From NCBI RefSeq assembly GCF_013184805.1, contig NZ_JAATNG010000002.1:372001-436000 (forward strand): a stretch of 64,000 bases of DNA, written 5' to 3'. The stretch is from Pseudoruegeria sp. HB172150. Its GTDB lineage: Bacteria; Pseudomonadota; Alphaproteobacteria; Rhodobacterales; Rhodobacteraceae. A program made the position numbers and the translations under genes. The notes below the pieces were generated by a model. The model was not told the origin of the DNA, did no database searches, and worked only from the letters and a program-made list of their open reading frames with translations. How positions within the stretch are numbered: position 1 is the stretch's first letter; each line of letters begins with the position of its first letter. Shown in pieces: positions 55,054 through 62,912 of the stretch.

Positions 55054-56359
55054 CGCCGGTGGCCCGGATCCTTTGCACCTTGGGATCCTCTGGCTGCTCC
55101 TTGCCGGTGGTTTCCGGCGTTGCCTTGGGCTTTTCCGTAGTGCGGTCCAGCGCCATTTCCACCTCGCGCACGGCCCCCAGCGCGGCGCGGAATTCCGCCA
55201 AGGTCAGCGTATCCTCCACCCCGGCCCGCCCGCGCCCCTGCCGGATCGCGGCCTGCGTCACCATCACGATGAAGACGAGGACGGCGGGCAGCAGGTCGAT
55301 GGCAATTGCGCCGGCCCAGGAGGGGACGAAGTTGCCGGCATAGAGGATCACTGCGTCGGCGGCAGAGATCGGGGTATAGGTGATGTCCTCGGCCGCGGGC
55401 ATCGCCATGACCTCTTCGGCGGCCTGTTTCAGCGTCTCGGCGCGCTGGGCGAGGACGGTGAGAACGGAGTCGATGGTCGAGGATTGTTCGCCGCGGATCT
55501 CGCTGACTTCGGGCAGGACGACGGAGGCGGAGAGGTCGTCGGCGGCGCGGACGACGAGGGGTGCGACTGACAGCTGGCGCAGGGTGGTGATAACGCCGGC
55601 GAGGCGCACGGCCTCCTCGGAGAAGGAGACTGAACGCTGCTCGACCGGTCCGGGTTCGACCGTGAGGGCGCGCATCCGGCTGAGGATGGCGTTGCCCTCG
55701 GCGAAGGCCTGGTCGATCAGCGGACCTTGCGCGGCGATCTGCGCCTCCAGGGCCGAAAGTTCCTCTGCCTTCTGCCGCAGAACGCGGAAGACGGCGCCGC
55801 GCCCGGCAAGGCCGGATAGGTCGCCGGCGGCTTCCTGTTCCGACAGATCCTCGAAGCTCTGCCGTACGCGGGCGACGTCGCGTTCAAGGCTTTGCGCTGA
55901 AATTGCTATGGAATTCGCGCGCTCCAGCGAGGTCTGATATTGCTGCACGGTGTTCGCAAGGTGCTGTTCCACCGCCGCAGCACCCGCCAGGGCGGCCGCA
56001 TTCAGCCATGAAGACATGGCGACGATAGCGGCGCAGCCGAGAACCATGGAAAAGAACAATCCGATGCGGGCGGAGGCGGAACGCACCGCCGGCAGAAGCC
56101 GCATCATGTAGGACCAGAAGACGAAGATCCCGACCGACACGGCGATGGAATAGGCCATCGCAGCGAAAAACGACAACGCACCGTTGTCGTCCAGCAGCGA
56201 CGACACGCCGAGGTAGGTATAGATGCCAGACGCCACAGCCAGCACCGCCAGCGCCGCCGAGGTGAAGCTGTCGAGCCAGCCCAGATGCCCCTCGAGTTCC
56301 TGCGCATAGCGGAGGCCATGCGCCTCGGACGGGGTCAGCGGTTTGTCGGAATCGGTCAT
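55046..56359 (-). CDS. Membrane protein with large coiled-coil periplasmic domain (437 aa)
   Basis: I do not recognise the family. Three membrane helices lie near the N-terminus (SFTSAALAVLAVASGIYTYL, FFAAMAYSIAVSVGIFVFW and IGLFFSMVLGCAAIVAMSSW). A helical, coiled-coil-like region of about 200 residues follows (SLERDVARVRQSFEDLSEQE, QKAEELSALEAQIAAQ, AQRAETLKQAAEEVM). A fourth helix is near 355 (SWAGAIAIDLLPAVLVFIV), and a charged cytoplasmic tail ends the protein. It overlaps the ClpP-fold gene by eight bases. The pair may form an envelope complex in which the coiled coil presents or regulates the peptidase-like partner. Confidence 0.68.
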   Translation of the reverse strand: MTDSDKPLTPSEAHGLRYAQELEGHLGWLDSFTSAALAVLAVASGIYTYLGVSSLLDDNGALSFFAAMAYSIAVSVGIFVFWSYMMRLLPAVRSASARIGLFFSMVLGCAAIVAMSSWLNAAALAGAAAVEQHLANTVQQYQTSLERANSIAISAQSLERDVARVRQSFEDLSEQEAAGDLSGLAGRGAVFRVLRQKAEELSALEAQIAAQGPLIDQAFAEGNAILSRMRALTVEPGPVEQRSVSFSEEAVRLAGVITTLRQLSVAPLVVRAADDLSASVVLPEVSEIRGEQSSTIDSVLTVLAQRAETLKQAAEEVMAMPAAEDITYTPISAADAVILYAGNFVPSWAGAIAIDLLPAVLVFIVMVTQAAIRQGRGRAGVEDTLTLAEFRAALGAVREVEMALDRTTEKPKATPETTGKEQPEDPKVQRIRATGDD

Positions 56360-56515
56360 TTGGCCCTCCTGAACGGTGGATAATATAGGTGGCCTTCTGC
56401 CGATGCGCAGGGTTTTTCGGTTAACGAAACGGCGAGTCGGGCTCGTGCGGCACTTTTCCCAGTTGAACTTTTTTTTGCGCGTGGCAGCTTACACTCGATG
56501 ATAAGGGAGTTTTTC

Positions 56516-56818
56516 ATGCCCCAACTGGTCCGTTTCTATATTCGTCACACCCTGATCGGATTCGCCGTTGCCGCCGCGTTCGTTGCCGCGCTGCTTTGGT
56601 TCAACGTCGCGAATCTCTGGCATCTGGTGTCCACCTCGGATGTCGGCGTGCTGGCGGTGTTCCTGCTGTTCATGTTCCACGGCATCGTGTTCTCGGGGGT
56701 GCAGTTCGGCATCTCGATCATGCGTCTGGCCGAAGACGATGCGGACCGCGGTTCGCGCGGGCCTCAGCATGCCGAAGCGCTTGTACCGATCCCGGTGCGG
56801 GACGAGCGCCGACGCTGA
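56516..56818 (+). CDS. Small membrane protein (100 aa), unknown
   Basis: A short protein with two hydrophobic helices (LIGFAVAAAFVAALLWF and VGVLAVFLLFMFHGIVFSGV) and a polar C-terminal tail (about 65-100). I choose MPQLVRFYI at 56516 because AAGGGAG precedes it at a good distance; the longer frame would bury that site. No family is recognised. It is followed by a strong terminator. Confidence 0.72.
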   Translation: MPQLVRFYIRHTLIGFAVAAAFVAALLWFNVANLWHLVSTSDVGVLAVFLLFMFHGIVFSGVQFGISIMRLAEDDADRGSRGPQHAEALVPIPVRDERRR

Positions 56819-56835
56819 ATTCGGCGACGGCCAAT

Positions 56836-56872
56836 AAAAAAAGGCGCGTCCCGTGGGGGCGCGCCTTTTTTT
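56836..56872. terminator. Strong bidirectional rho-independent terminator
   Basis: AAAAAAAGGCGCGTCCC pairs with GGGGCGCGCCTTTTTTT (one G-U pair and a small loop), so a run of seven T follows the stem on both strands. It can end the small membrane-protein mRNA (plus) and the candidate 6S RNA (minus). Confidence 0.9.
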
Positions 56873-57034
56873 GTGACGGAACCGCCGACAACCGTGGAGG
56901 ATTGCTATTCCCGAGGACCTGTTTGCACAGGTGGGCGCCAGGTAACGAGGCCAGGACCCCGACAGAGCCAGCTCCCTCGGAATTGATTAAGGCCACCGGA
57001 ATATGACCTCTGCACGGGAAGGGCAGAACCGTCT
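56873..57034 (-). ncRNA. ssrS: Candidate 6S RNA (ssrS-like)
   Basis: About 162 bases on the minus strand, between a promoter-like site (57041-57069) and the strong terminator. The ends pair: 5' GACGG-TT-CTGCC with 3' GGCGG-TT-CCGTC. Inside, CCGGTGG pairs with CCACGG and ATTCCGAGG with CCTCGGGAAT, separated by open bubbles (CTTCCCGTGCAG... side and CCTTAATCA/AGCAATCCT). The apical hairpin is ACCTGTGCAAACAGGT. A long rod with a central bubble and closed ends is the 6S plan, and GGCGCCCACCTG...GGTCCTCGGGAATAGC resembles the apical part of E. coli 6S. 6S binds sigma-70 RNA polymerase. I did not verify it against Rfam. Confidence 0.55.
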
Positions 57035-57040
57035 TGGTCT

Positions 57041-57069
57041 GAGATAGGCGTGTGCGGCGACCTCGGCAA
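57041..57069 (-). promoter_or_regulatory. Sigma-70-like promoter for the candidate 6S RNA
   Basis: On the minus strand TTGCCG (57064-57069) and TATCTC (57041-57046) are separated by exactly 17 bases. A start seven bases downstream would fall at about 57034, right at the paired 5' end of the RNA. It is just beyond the stop of the kinase gene at 57078. Confidence 0.5.
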
Positions 57070-57077
57070 GAGGGTCG

Positions 57078-57926
57078 TCAGGTGGGAATCTCCGCAATCG
57101 ACAGAAGGATCGGCAACAGGGCCTCGTCTTCTGGTGCGGAGCCGCCGCGTGAAAGGGTCCAGCTGAGCGAAAGGGCGCAATGGGCAGCGGCCCAGTTGAG
57201 CAGATTCTGCTTCGGGATATCGAGTGCCTGCGCGTAGATGTCCGTGTGGTGCCGAATGCGTTCTAGTTTCAGAATTTCAGGTTCCAAACCGACCGGATTG
57301 CGCAGGGCATTGGCCAGTTCGTAGGCGGGGTCGCCCAGCAGACCCTTCGGGTCGATGACCACCCAGCCGCGCGGCCCGTTCATCACGTTGTCATGGTGCA
57401 GGTCGCCGTGGAGCAGCTTAGGCGCACCCTGCGCGGCGAGGCAGGCGCACGCCAGCGCGCGTCCGGCCTCCATCCGCGCTGCAAGTTTGCCCGACAGCCG
57501 AAGCCGCGGCGCCGGATCAAGCAGCGTACGAAAGTACCGCTCCAGCGGCATCAACCCGTCCGGCGGCGCAATGCCACCGCGATGCAGCGACACAGCCACT
57601 CCCGCCAGAACCTCCGCCGCTGCGTCGTCCTGCCCGTCCCGCGCGAGATCGCCCAGCAACGGCCCGTCCAGCCATTCCAGCAATACCGCGTCCCCGGCCG
57701 CCTCGAGCAGCCGCACCGCACCGGTCCCGTCCCAGGTGCGAAGGACCGAAGCCGCGTTCTCTTCGTCCGTATCCACCCCGGGCCGCGCGATCTTCAGCGC
57801 CGCCGGGCTGCCGTCGGCGCGTATGACGCGGTAGACCCAGCCGACGGCGGTTTCTGCCACCAGCCGGCGGTCGGATAGCTGCCAGTCGGCGCAGGCGCGG
57901 GACAGTTGGGCGTTGGGTAGGGTCAT
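57078..57926 (-). CDS. Aminoglycoside/hydroxyurea phosphotransferase-like kinase (StrB family)
   Basis: A 282-residue kinase of the aminoglycoside phosphotransferase fold. It has AAETAVGWVYRV-like glycine-loop text (VAETAVGWVYRVI), Lys in AALKIARP, HRGGIAPPDG, the catalytic loop LLHGDLHHDNVM near 187 and WVVIDPKGLLGDPAYELAN. The last run (IDPKGLLGDPAYE) is characteristic of the APH(6)/StrB hydroxyurea-resistance group. Chromosomal members in environmental bacteria often phosphorylate small sugars or unknown metabolites, so resistance is not implied. I start at ATG 57926. A LexA box lies 61 bases upstream but points to mmcB. Confidence 0.85.
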   Translation of the reverse strand: MTLPNAQLSRACADWQLSDRRLVAETAVGWVYRVIRADGSPAALKIARPGVDTDEENAASVLRTWDGTGAVRLLEAAGDAVLLEWLDGPLLGDLARDGQDDAAAEVLAGVAVSLHRGGIAPPDGLMPLERYFRTLLDPAPRLRLSGKLAARMEAGRALACACLAAQGAPKLLHGDLHHDNVMNGPRGWVVIDPKGLLGDPAYELANALRNPVGLEPEILKLERIRHHTDIYAQALDIPKQNLLNWAAAHCALSLSWTLSRGGSAPEDEALLPILLSIAEIPT

Positions 57927-57987
57927 CGCGTCAATCCGTAGCGGGGCGGGAGGACGACCGCCAGCCTGGAGCATGGGCTTGATTTTT

Positions 57988-58002
57988 GTTCACTAATTGT
58001 TC
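57988..58002 (+). promoter_or_regulatory. Predicted LexA (SOS) box upstream of mmcB
   Basis: GTTCACTAATTGTTC is an exact GTTC-N7-GTTC, the alphaproteobacterial LexA operator. It ends 11 bases before the mmcB ATG. mmcB is a known LexA target in Caulobacter. Confidence 0.85.
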
Positions 58003-58013
58003 ATGCTTTCCAT

Positions 58014-58475
58014 ATGCCCGACGACGCCCTCACTCCGCAGATGAAGCCCGGCCAGTTGCTGGCCCGCGGCGTGTGCCGGCACCTGCTGAGCCATGACTTC
58101 GTGACGGTGGAAGAACTGACGCCGACGCTCGGCCTGCGCGTCGATGTCATGGCGCTGGGGCCGAAAGGCGAGATCTGGGTCGTCGAATGCAAATCCTCGC
58201 GCACCGATTTCCAGACGGACCGCAAGTGGCAGGGCTATCTGGAATGGTGCGACCGGTATTTCTGGGCCGTTGACGAGGCGTTCCCTACAGAGCTGCTGCC
58301 CGACGAAACCGGCTTGATCGTCGCCGATTCCTACGATGCCGAAATCGTGCGGATGGGGCCGGAAACGAAACTTGCGCCGGCCCGGCGCAAGGTGATGATC
58401 CAGAAATTCGCCCGCCACGCTGCGCTGCGCTGGCAGGCGGGGCGGGACCCGGATCTCAACATGGCGGTGTGGTAG
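58014..58475 (+). CDS. mmcB: DNA repair protein MmcB
   Basis: A 153-residue PD-(D/E)XK-fold protein of the MmcB family, which contributes to mitomycin-C and mutagenic repair in Caulobacter. Nuclease-fold text is TLGLRVDVMALGPKGEIWVVECKSSRTDF (in part): Asp, then Glu-x-Lys in ECKSS. LEWCDRYFWAVDEAFP and GLIVADSYDAEIVR follow. The LexA box and the sequence agree well. The ATG at 58014 has no strong ribosome site, which is not unusual for a leader this short. Confidence 0.92.
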   Translation: MPDDALTPQMKPGQLLARGVCRHLLSHDFVTVEELTPTLGLRVDVMALGPKGEIWVVECKSSRTDFQTDRKWQGYLEWCDRYFWAVDEAFPTELLPDETGLIVADSYDAEIVRMGPETKLAPARRKVMIQKFARHAALRWQAGRDPDLNMAVW

Positions 58476-58478
58476 CGG

Positions 58479-58679
58479 CTATTTCCGCTTCGGCTTTTTC
58501 GCGCTACGCGCACGGGCGGCGGCGGCGCGGATTTCCTCGGCGATTTCTTCGGCTTCCTCAGGTTCGAAATCCATCGGGATTTCGAAGCCGGCGCCCTCGA
58601 CAAAGATGCGCACCATGCCCTCTGTCGTTGGGCCGATCTGCAGATTTGCCTCGATATTGCTTTCGCTGTTGATGCCCAT
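58479..58679 (-). CDS. Small conserved protein (66 aa; DUF6324-like)
   Basis: A 66-residue protein, MGINSESNIEANLQIGPTTE at the start. A beta hairpin (MVRIFVEGAGFEIPMDF) is followed by an acidic helix (EPEEAEEIAEEIRAAAARARS) and a basic tail (KKPKRK). Small proteins of this pattern are frequent in Rhodobacterales; the family assignment is from memory. It is convergent with mmcB, three bases between the stops. The function is unknown. Confidence 0.65.
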   Translation of the reverse strand: MGINSESNIEANLQIGPTTEGMVRIFVEGAGFEIPMDFEPEEAEEIAEEIRAAAARARSAKKPKRK

Positions 58680-58743
58680 CTCTGGCCTCGCTGAATGAAG
58701 CTCTGCCGGTATCGCAGGCTGCGGAAAGGAACAAGGTGTAGAT

Positions 58744-58760
58744 ACTTGACTTAGTCAAGT
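58744..58760. promoter_or_regulatory. Perfect 17-base palindromic operator for the MarR-GNAT gene
   Basis: ACTTGACT-T-AGTCAAGT has two perfect eight-base arms around one base. It lies 35 bases before the MarR-GNAT start and could overlap a -35 region (TTGACT). Palindromes of this size are typical MarR-family operators, so autorepression is likely. Confidence 0.75.
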
Positions 58761-58795
58761 GTTTGCGGCAGCCTTATGGTACAGGAGAGCCCGCC

Positions 58796-59695
58796 ATGGA
58801 TGCCATCGACCGTCTTCGCCGCTTCAATCGTGAGTATACCGCGAAAATGGGACTTCTGGCACGGGATCATCTTGGAACCAACCTCAGCCTGACCGAACTT
58901 CGCCTGCTATACGAGCTTTTCGCCGAAGATGGTCTGACTGCGCGTATCCTGGCGGAACGGATGGATGTGGACGAGGGATACCTGAGCCGGATCCTGAAAA
59001 CTTTCGTGGCGCGCGGCTGGGTCGCGAAGCGCACGCCGAAGCGGGACGCGCGGCGACGAATCCTGGCGATGACGGACGAGGGGCGCGCTTTTTTCGCGCC
59101 GCTGGTGCAGAAGTCGCGCGATCACCTGGCGGCGCGGTTCGCAGCGGGTGGGCCCGGTGCCCTCGAGCGGGCCGCCGGCCATGCCGAAGCTGTGCTGGCG
59201 AACATGGCACCGGCTGGGGAGGCGGAACTGCGCGATCTGTCCCACGGGGACATCGGCTGGCTGGTAATGCGGCATGGCGAGCTTTACGCGCGCGACGAGG
59301 GGTTCGACTCTACCTTCGAGGCGCTGGTCGCCGAGATCCTCGCCGATTTCCTGCGCAACCGTGATCCGGAATTGGAGCGCGGCTGGATCGCGGCCAGTGG
59401 TGACGAGCGATTGGGCAGTATCTTCTGCGTGCGACAGGACAACGAGACGGCGAAGCTGCGGCTGTTCCTGCTTGAACCGCATGCGCGCGGGCTGGGGCTG
59501 GGCAAGAGGATGCTTGAAGCCTGCATGGCATTCGCGAAGGAGCGCGGTTACAGGCGGATGGTTCTGTGGACCCATGAAAGCCACGAGGCGGCCTGTGCGC
59601 TGTACCAGCGGGCGGGGTGGCGGCTGTTGCGGTCGGAACCGAAGGTCAGTTTCGGTCAGGACGTGGTGGAACAGCACTTCGACTACGAATTCTGA
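58796..59695 (+). CDS. MarR-GNAT fusion: HTH regulator with N-acetyltransferase domain
   Basis: A 299-residue fusion. Residues 1-145 are a MarR winged HTH (LRLLYELFAEDGLTARILAE, DEGYLSRILKTFVARGWV, and the wing KRDARRRILAMTDEGRAFF). Residues 155-299 are a GNAT domain (GDERLGSIFCVRQDNETAKL, then EPHARGLGLGKRMLEACMAF with the acetyl-CoA loop, and HEAACALYQRAGWRL). AGGAGA precedes the ATG at 58796. Such fusions are known in proteobacteria; the acetyltransferase may sense or modify the effector. A perfect palindrome upstream suggests self-control. Confidence 0.9.
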   Translation: MDAIDRLRRFNREYTAKMGLLARDHLGTNLSLTELRLLYELFAEDGLTARILAERMDVDEGYLSRILKTFVARGWVAKRTPKRDARRRILAMTDEGRAFFAPLVQKSRDHLAARFAAGGPGALERAAGHAEAVLANMAPAGEAELRDLSHGDIGWLVMRHGELYARDEGFDSTFEALVAEILADFLRNRDPELERGWIAASGDERLGSIFCVRQDNETAKLRLFLLEPHARGLGLGKRMLEACMAFAKERGYRRMVLWTHESHEAACALYQRAGWRLLRSEPKVSFGQDVVEQHFDYEF

Positions 59696-59746
59696 CCCCG
59701 GAACCTCTTGCATTCGCGGCGCGTGGAGGCTAATTCGCCCGGCAGT

Positions 59747-59823
59747 GCCGCCTTAGCTCAGTTGGTTAGAGCGCTGGATTGTGGATCCAGAGGTCCCCTG
59801 TTCAAGCCAGGGAGGCGGTACCA
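59747..59823 (+). tRNA. tRNA-His (anticodon GTG)
   Basis: The acceptor arms GCCGCCT and AGGCGGT pair in seven positions (one G-U). The D arm is GCTC...GAGC, the anticodon arm CTGGA-TTGTGGA-TCCAG has GTG at 59781-59783, and the T arm is CCCTG-TTCAAGC-CAGGG. CCA is encoded. The base before position 1 is T and the discriminator is A, so the usual His identity pair G-1:C73 is absent, as in many alphaproteobacteria. Confidence 0.95.
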
Positions 59824-59860
59824 TTCAAATACACTTGGGAAATTTCGTTTGTCAGGGCGG

Positions 59861-60994
59861 TTACGAGGCAAGTGACCGGGCGATGACCAGTTTTTGGATG
59901 TCGCTGGTGCCTTCGTAGATCTGACAGACGCGCACGTCGCGGTAGATGCGTTCTACTGGGAAGTCGTTGACGTAGCCGTAACCGCCGAAGACCTGGATTG
60001 CGGCGGAACAGACTCTTTCTGCCATTTCGGAGGCGAAGAGCTTGGCCATGCTCGCCTCTTTCAGCGCGGGTTTGCCGGCGTCCTTCAGGGCTGCTGCGTG
60101 CCGCACCATTTGGCGGGCGACCTCGACCTGCGTCGCCATGTCAGCGAGCCGGAAGGCCACCGCCTGATGGTCCATCAGGGTCTTGCCCATGCTGGTGCGT
60201 TCCCGGGCGTAGGCGGTCGCCGCCTCCAGCGCCGCGCGGGCCATGCCGACGGATTGCGAGGCGATGCCGATGCGGCCGCCTTCGAGGTTCGACAGTGCGA
60301 TGCGGTATCCCTGACCTTCCTCGCCCAGCAGGTTGTCGGACGGGATCTCCAAATTTTCGAAGGCAAGCTGCGCAGTGTCGGACAGGCGCTGGCCCAGCTT
60401 CTTTTCAATGCTGGCAACGCGGTAGCCCGGCGTTTCGGTTGGAACGATGAAGGCGGAGATGCCTTTTTTGCCTGCCTCCGGATCGGTCACGGCGAAGACG
60501 ATGGCGATGTCGGCGTTCTGGCCCGAGGTGATGAACTGCTTTGTGCCGTCGATCACCCAGCCGGAATTGGTGCGCCGCGCGCGGGTCTTCAGCGCGGATG
60601 CGTCAGAGCCCGCCTGCGGTTCCGTCAGGCAGAACGCGCCGAGCCAGTGGCCGCGCGCCATCGGGCGCAGGAACCGCTCCTTCTGCGCCTCGGTGCCGAA
60701 GCGCAGGATCGGCACGCAGCCGACCGAGTTGTGCACGCTCATGATCGTGGAAACGGCGCCGTCGCCGGCCGCGATTTCTTCCAGCGCCACGGCATAGGCG
60801 ATGTGATCGGTGAAGGAACCTTCCAGCTCGTCGGGCACCAGCATGCCCATGAATCCGAGCGCGCCCATTTCGCGCAACGCCTCGGCCGGGAACGTGCCGG
60901 TGCGGTCCCATTCAGCGGCATTGGGGGCCAGCCGCTCGGATGCGAAGCGGCGGGCCATGTCTTCGATCAGTGTCTGGTTTTCGTCCAGCAACAT
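59861..60994 (-). CDS. Acyl-CoA dehydrogenase
   Basis: A 377-residue FAD-dependent dehydrogenase making the 2,3-double bond in an acyl-CoA. Family text is [18 protein letters not shown] (the CLTEPxAGSD motif), [37 protein letters not shown] and [20 protein letters not shown]. The catalytic Glu lies in [16 protein letters not shown] near the end, the position of short- and medium-chain enzymes. Short- or branched-chain substrates are likely. It starts ten bases after the thiolase stop in the same direction. The tRNA-His gene lies beyond its 3' end. Confidence 0.93.
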   Translation of the reverse strand: MLLDENQTLIEDMARRFASERLAPNAAEWDRTGTFPAEALREMGALGFMGMLVPDELEGSFTDHIAYAVALEEIAAGDGAVSTIMSVHNSVGCVPILRFGTEAQKERFLRPMARGHWLGAFCLTEPQAGSDASALKTRARRTNSGWVIDGTKQFITSGQNADIAIVFAVTDPEAGKKGISAFIVPTETPGYRVASIEKKLGQRLSDTAQLAFENLEIPSDNLLGEEGQGYRIALSNLEGGRIGIASQSVGMARAALEAATAYARERTSMGKTLMDHQAVAFRLADMATQVEVARQMVRHAAALKDAGKPALKEASMAKLFASEMAERVCSAAIQVFGGYGYVNDFPVERIYRDVRVCQIYEGTSDIQKLVIARSLAS

Positions 60995-61003
60995 CGCAGG
61001 TTC

Positions 61004-62170
61004 CTAGATCAACTCGAAGGCGATAGCCGTTGCCTCTCCGCCTCCGATGCAGAGGGAGGCGATGCCACGCTTGAGCCCGCGCGCCTGCAGCGCGTTGAGC
61101 AGTGTCACGATGATCCGCGCGCCGGAACAGCCGATGGGATGTCCGAGCGCGCAGGCGCCGCCGTTCACGTTCAGCTTGTCGCGCGGGATATCGAGGTCGC
61201 GCATCGCGGCCATTGCGACGACCGCGAAGGCTTCGTTGATTTCGTAGAGGTCGACATCGCCCGTGGACCAGCCGAGCCGGTCGAGCAGCTTGCGGATCGC
61301 GAAGATGGGCGCGGTGGTGAACCACGCCGGTTCCTGCGCATGGCTGGCGTGGCCCAGGATGCGGGCGACCGGCGTCTGGCCGGTGGCCTCGGCGCTGGAC
61401 AGCCGGCTGACAACCAGCGCCGCGGCGCCGTCGGAGATAGAGGAGGAGGTGGCCGCCGTAACCGTGCCGTTCTCGCGGAACGCAGGGCGTAGGTGCGGGA
61501 TCTTTTCGGGTTTGGCGCGGCCGGGCTGTTCGTCGTCAGCGACGGCGCCGACGGTCACGATCTCGGACCCGAAGGCGCCGCGGGAGATTGCGGCGCGGGC
61601 ACGGTCGAGGGATTCCAACGTGTACTGGTCCTGCGCCTCGCGGGTGAACTGGTAGTGCTGCGCCGTGTCCTCGGCAAAGGTGCCCATCGAGCGGCCCTTG
61701 TCGTAGGCGTCTTCGAGCCCGTCGAGGAACATGTGGTCCTTGATCTGGCCGTGGCCCATTCGGTAACCGCCGCGCGCCTTCTCCAGCAGGTAGGGGGCGT
61801 TGGTCATGCTTTCCATGCCGCCCGCGATGACGATGTCGGCGCTGCCGGCGGCGATGGCGTCGTGCGCCATCATCGTTGCCTTCATGCCCGAACCACAGAC
61901 CTTATTCAGCGTGGCACAAGGCACCGATTGCGGCAGTCCCGCGCCGAGCGCCGCCTGCCTTGCCGGCGCCTGGCCAAGCCCTGCGGGCAGGACGCAGCCC
62001 ATGATAACCTCCTGCACCGTGTCGGGGCCGGTACCGGAACGGGCCAGCGCCGCCGAGATGGCGGTGGATCCCAGCGCCGTTGCGCCGTGGCCCGATAGCC
62101 CACCCTGAAACGCGCCCATTGGCGTTCGCGCGCTGCCGGTTATGACGATCTGTTGCTCTGCGCTGTTCAT
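61004..62170 (-). CDS. Acetyl-CoA C-acyltransferase (thiolase)
   Basis: A 388-residue thiolase. The nucleophile Cys is in TLNKVCGSGMKATMMAH near residue 88, the His in NEAFAVVAMAAMRD-proximal text is followed by NVNGGACALGHPIGCSGARI (GHPIGCSGAR: catalytic His and second Cys), and the start is ITGSARTPMGAFQGGL. The sequence fits acetyl-CoA acetyltransferase or a short-chain degradative thiolase; the two cannot be separated by eye. It is upstream of and co-oriented with the acyl-CoA dehydrogenase, and divergent from the TetR gene with a palindrome between. Confidence 0.92.
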   Translation of the reverse strand: MNSAEQQIVITGSARTPMGAFQGGLSGHGATALGSTAISAALARSGTGPDTVQEVIMGCVLPAGLGQAPARQAALGAGLPQSVPCATLNKVCGSGMKATMMAHDAIAAGSADIVIAGGMESMTNAPYLLEKARGGYRMGHGQIKDHMFLDGLEDAYDKGRSMGTFAEDTAQHYQFTREAQDQYTLESLDRARAAISRGAFGSEIVTVGAVADDEQPGRAKPEKIPHLRPAFRENGTVTAATSSSISDGAAALVVSRLSSAEATGQTPVARILGHASHAQEPAWFTTAPIFAIRKLLDRLGWSTGDVDLYEINEAFAVVAMAAMRDLDIPRDKLNVNGGACALGHPIGCSGARIIVTLLNALQARGLKRGIASLCIGGGEATAIAFELI

Positions 62171-62216
62171 GGCTCCTCCTCACCGCGCTGATAGGCCGGT
62201 CATTGACGTACGATTT

Positions 62217-62228
62217 TACTCATGAGTA
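62217..62228. promoter_or_regulatory. Candidate TetR operator (12-base palindrome)
   Basis: TACTCATGAGTA is a perfect palindrome within the 97-base divergent gap between thiolase and tetR. Its place in the only shared control region suggests TetR binding. Not tested further. Confidence 0.5.
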
Positions 62229-62267
62229 TAGAGGTTACGCAAAGGGAAAATTCCCGGGAGAGTCGCA

Positions 62268-62912
62268 TTGGCGAAAGCATTGCCCCAGACGGCCGGATCG
62301 CCCTGGCCCACGGCCGAGGACCGCGACCGTGTGCGCCTTCGCAAGAAAGAGGCGGTGCTGTCGGCCGCGGTACGGCTGTTCAACTCGAAAGGGTTCAATG
62401 CAACCTCGCTAGACGACGTAGCGGAAGCCTTGCAGGTAACGAAGCCGACGATCTACCACTATTTCGCCAACAAGGACGAAATTCTGTTCGAGTGCGTCCG
62501 GCGCGGACTTTGCAGCATCAACGATGCCGCAGCGCGGGTAGCGGCGCAGGGAGGCAGCGGCGCGGATCGGCTGCGTGCGCTGATGACCGACTACGCTAAG
62601 GTGATGACCCAGGATTTCGGCATGTGTGTCACGCGCACTGCCGACAGCGAACTGTCTGCCGAGTCGCGCAGCCAGTTCCGGGCACTGAAGCGGCAGATTG
62701 ACCTGACCGTGCGCCGGGTGGTTGAGGAGGGCGTGAAGGACGGGTCGCTGCACACGGCGGATGCGCGGCTGGCGACCTTTACCATGACCGGGGCATTGAA
62801 CTGGATCGGCCGCTGGTACGATCCCGAGGGCGAGATGAGCGCCGAAGCTGTCGCTGCCGGGATTGTGAGCACACTGATGAACGGTCTCGCCGCAACCGGG
62901 AAGGCCGCGTGA
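62268..62912 (+). CDS. TetR/AcrR family regulator
   Basis: A 214-residue regulator. The HTH is near residues 27-73: AVLSAAVRLFNSKGFNATSL and ALQVTKPTIYHYFANKDEILF (TKPTIYHYFxNKDEI is the family hallmark). The C-terminal ligand domain is helical, with a C-terminal region similar to regulators of fatty-acid and branched-chain acyl degradation. The start is a TTG at 62268 with GGGAGAG upstream. Its stop overlaps the nitronate monooxygenase start. It probably represses the locus until an acyl-CoA is present. Confidence 0.9.
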   Translation: MAKALPQTAGSPWPTAEDRDRVRLRKKEAVLSAAVRLFNSKGFNATSLDDVAEALQVTKPTIYHYFANKDEILFECVRRGLCSINDAAARVAAQGGSGADRLRALMTDYAKVMTQDFGMCVTRTADSELSAESRSQFRALKRQIDLTVRRVVEEGVKDGSLHTADARLATFTMTGALNWIGRWYDPEGEMSAEAVAAGIVSTLMNGLAATGKAA

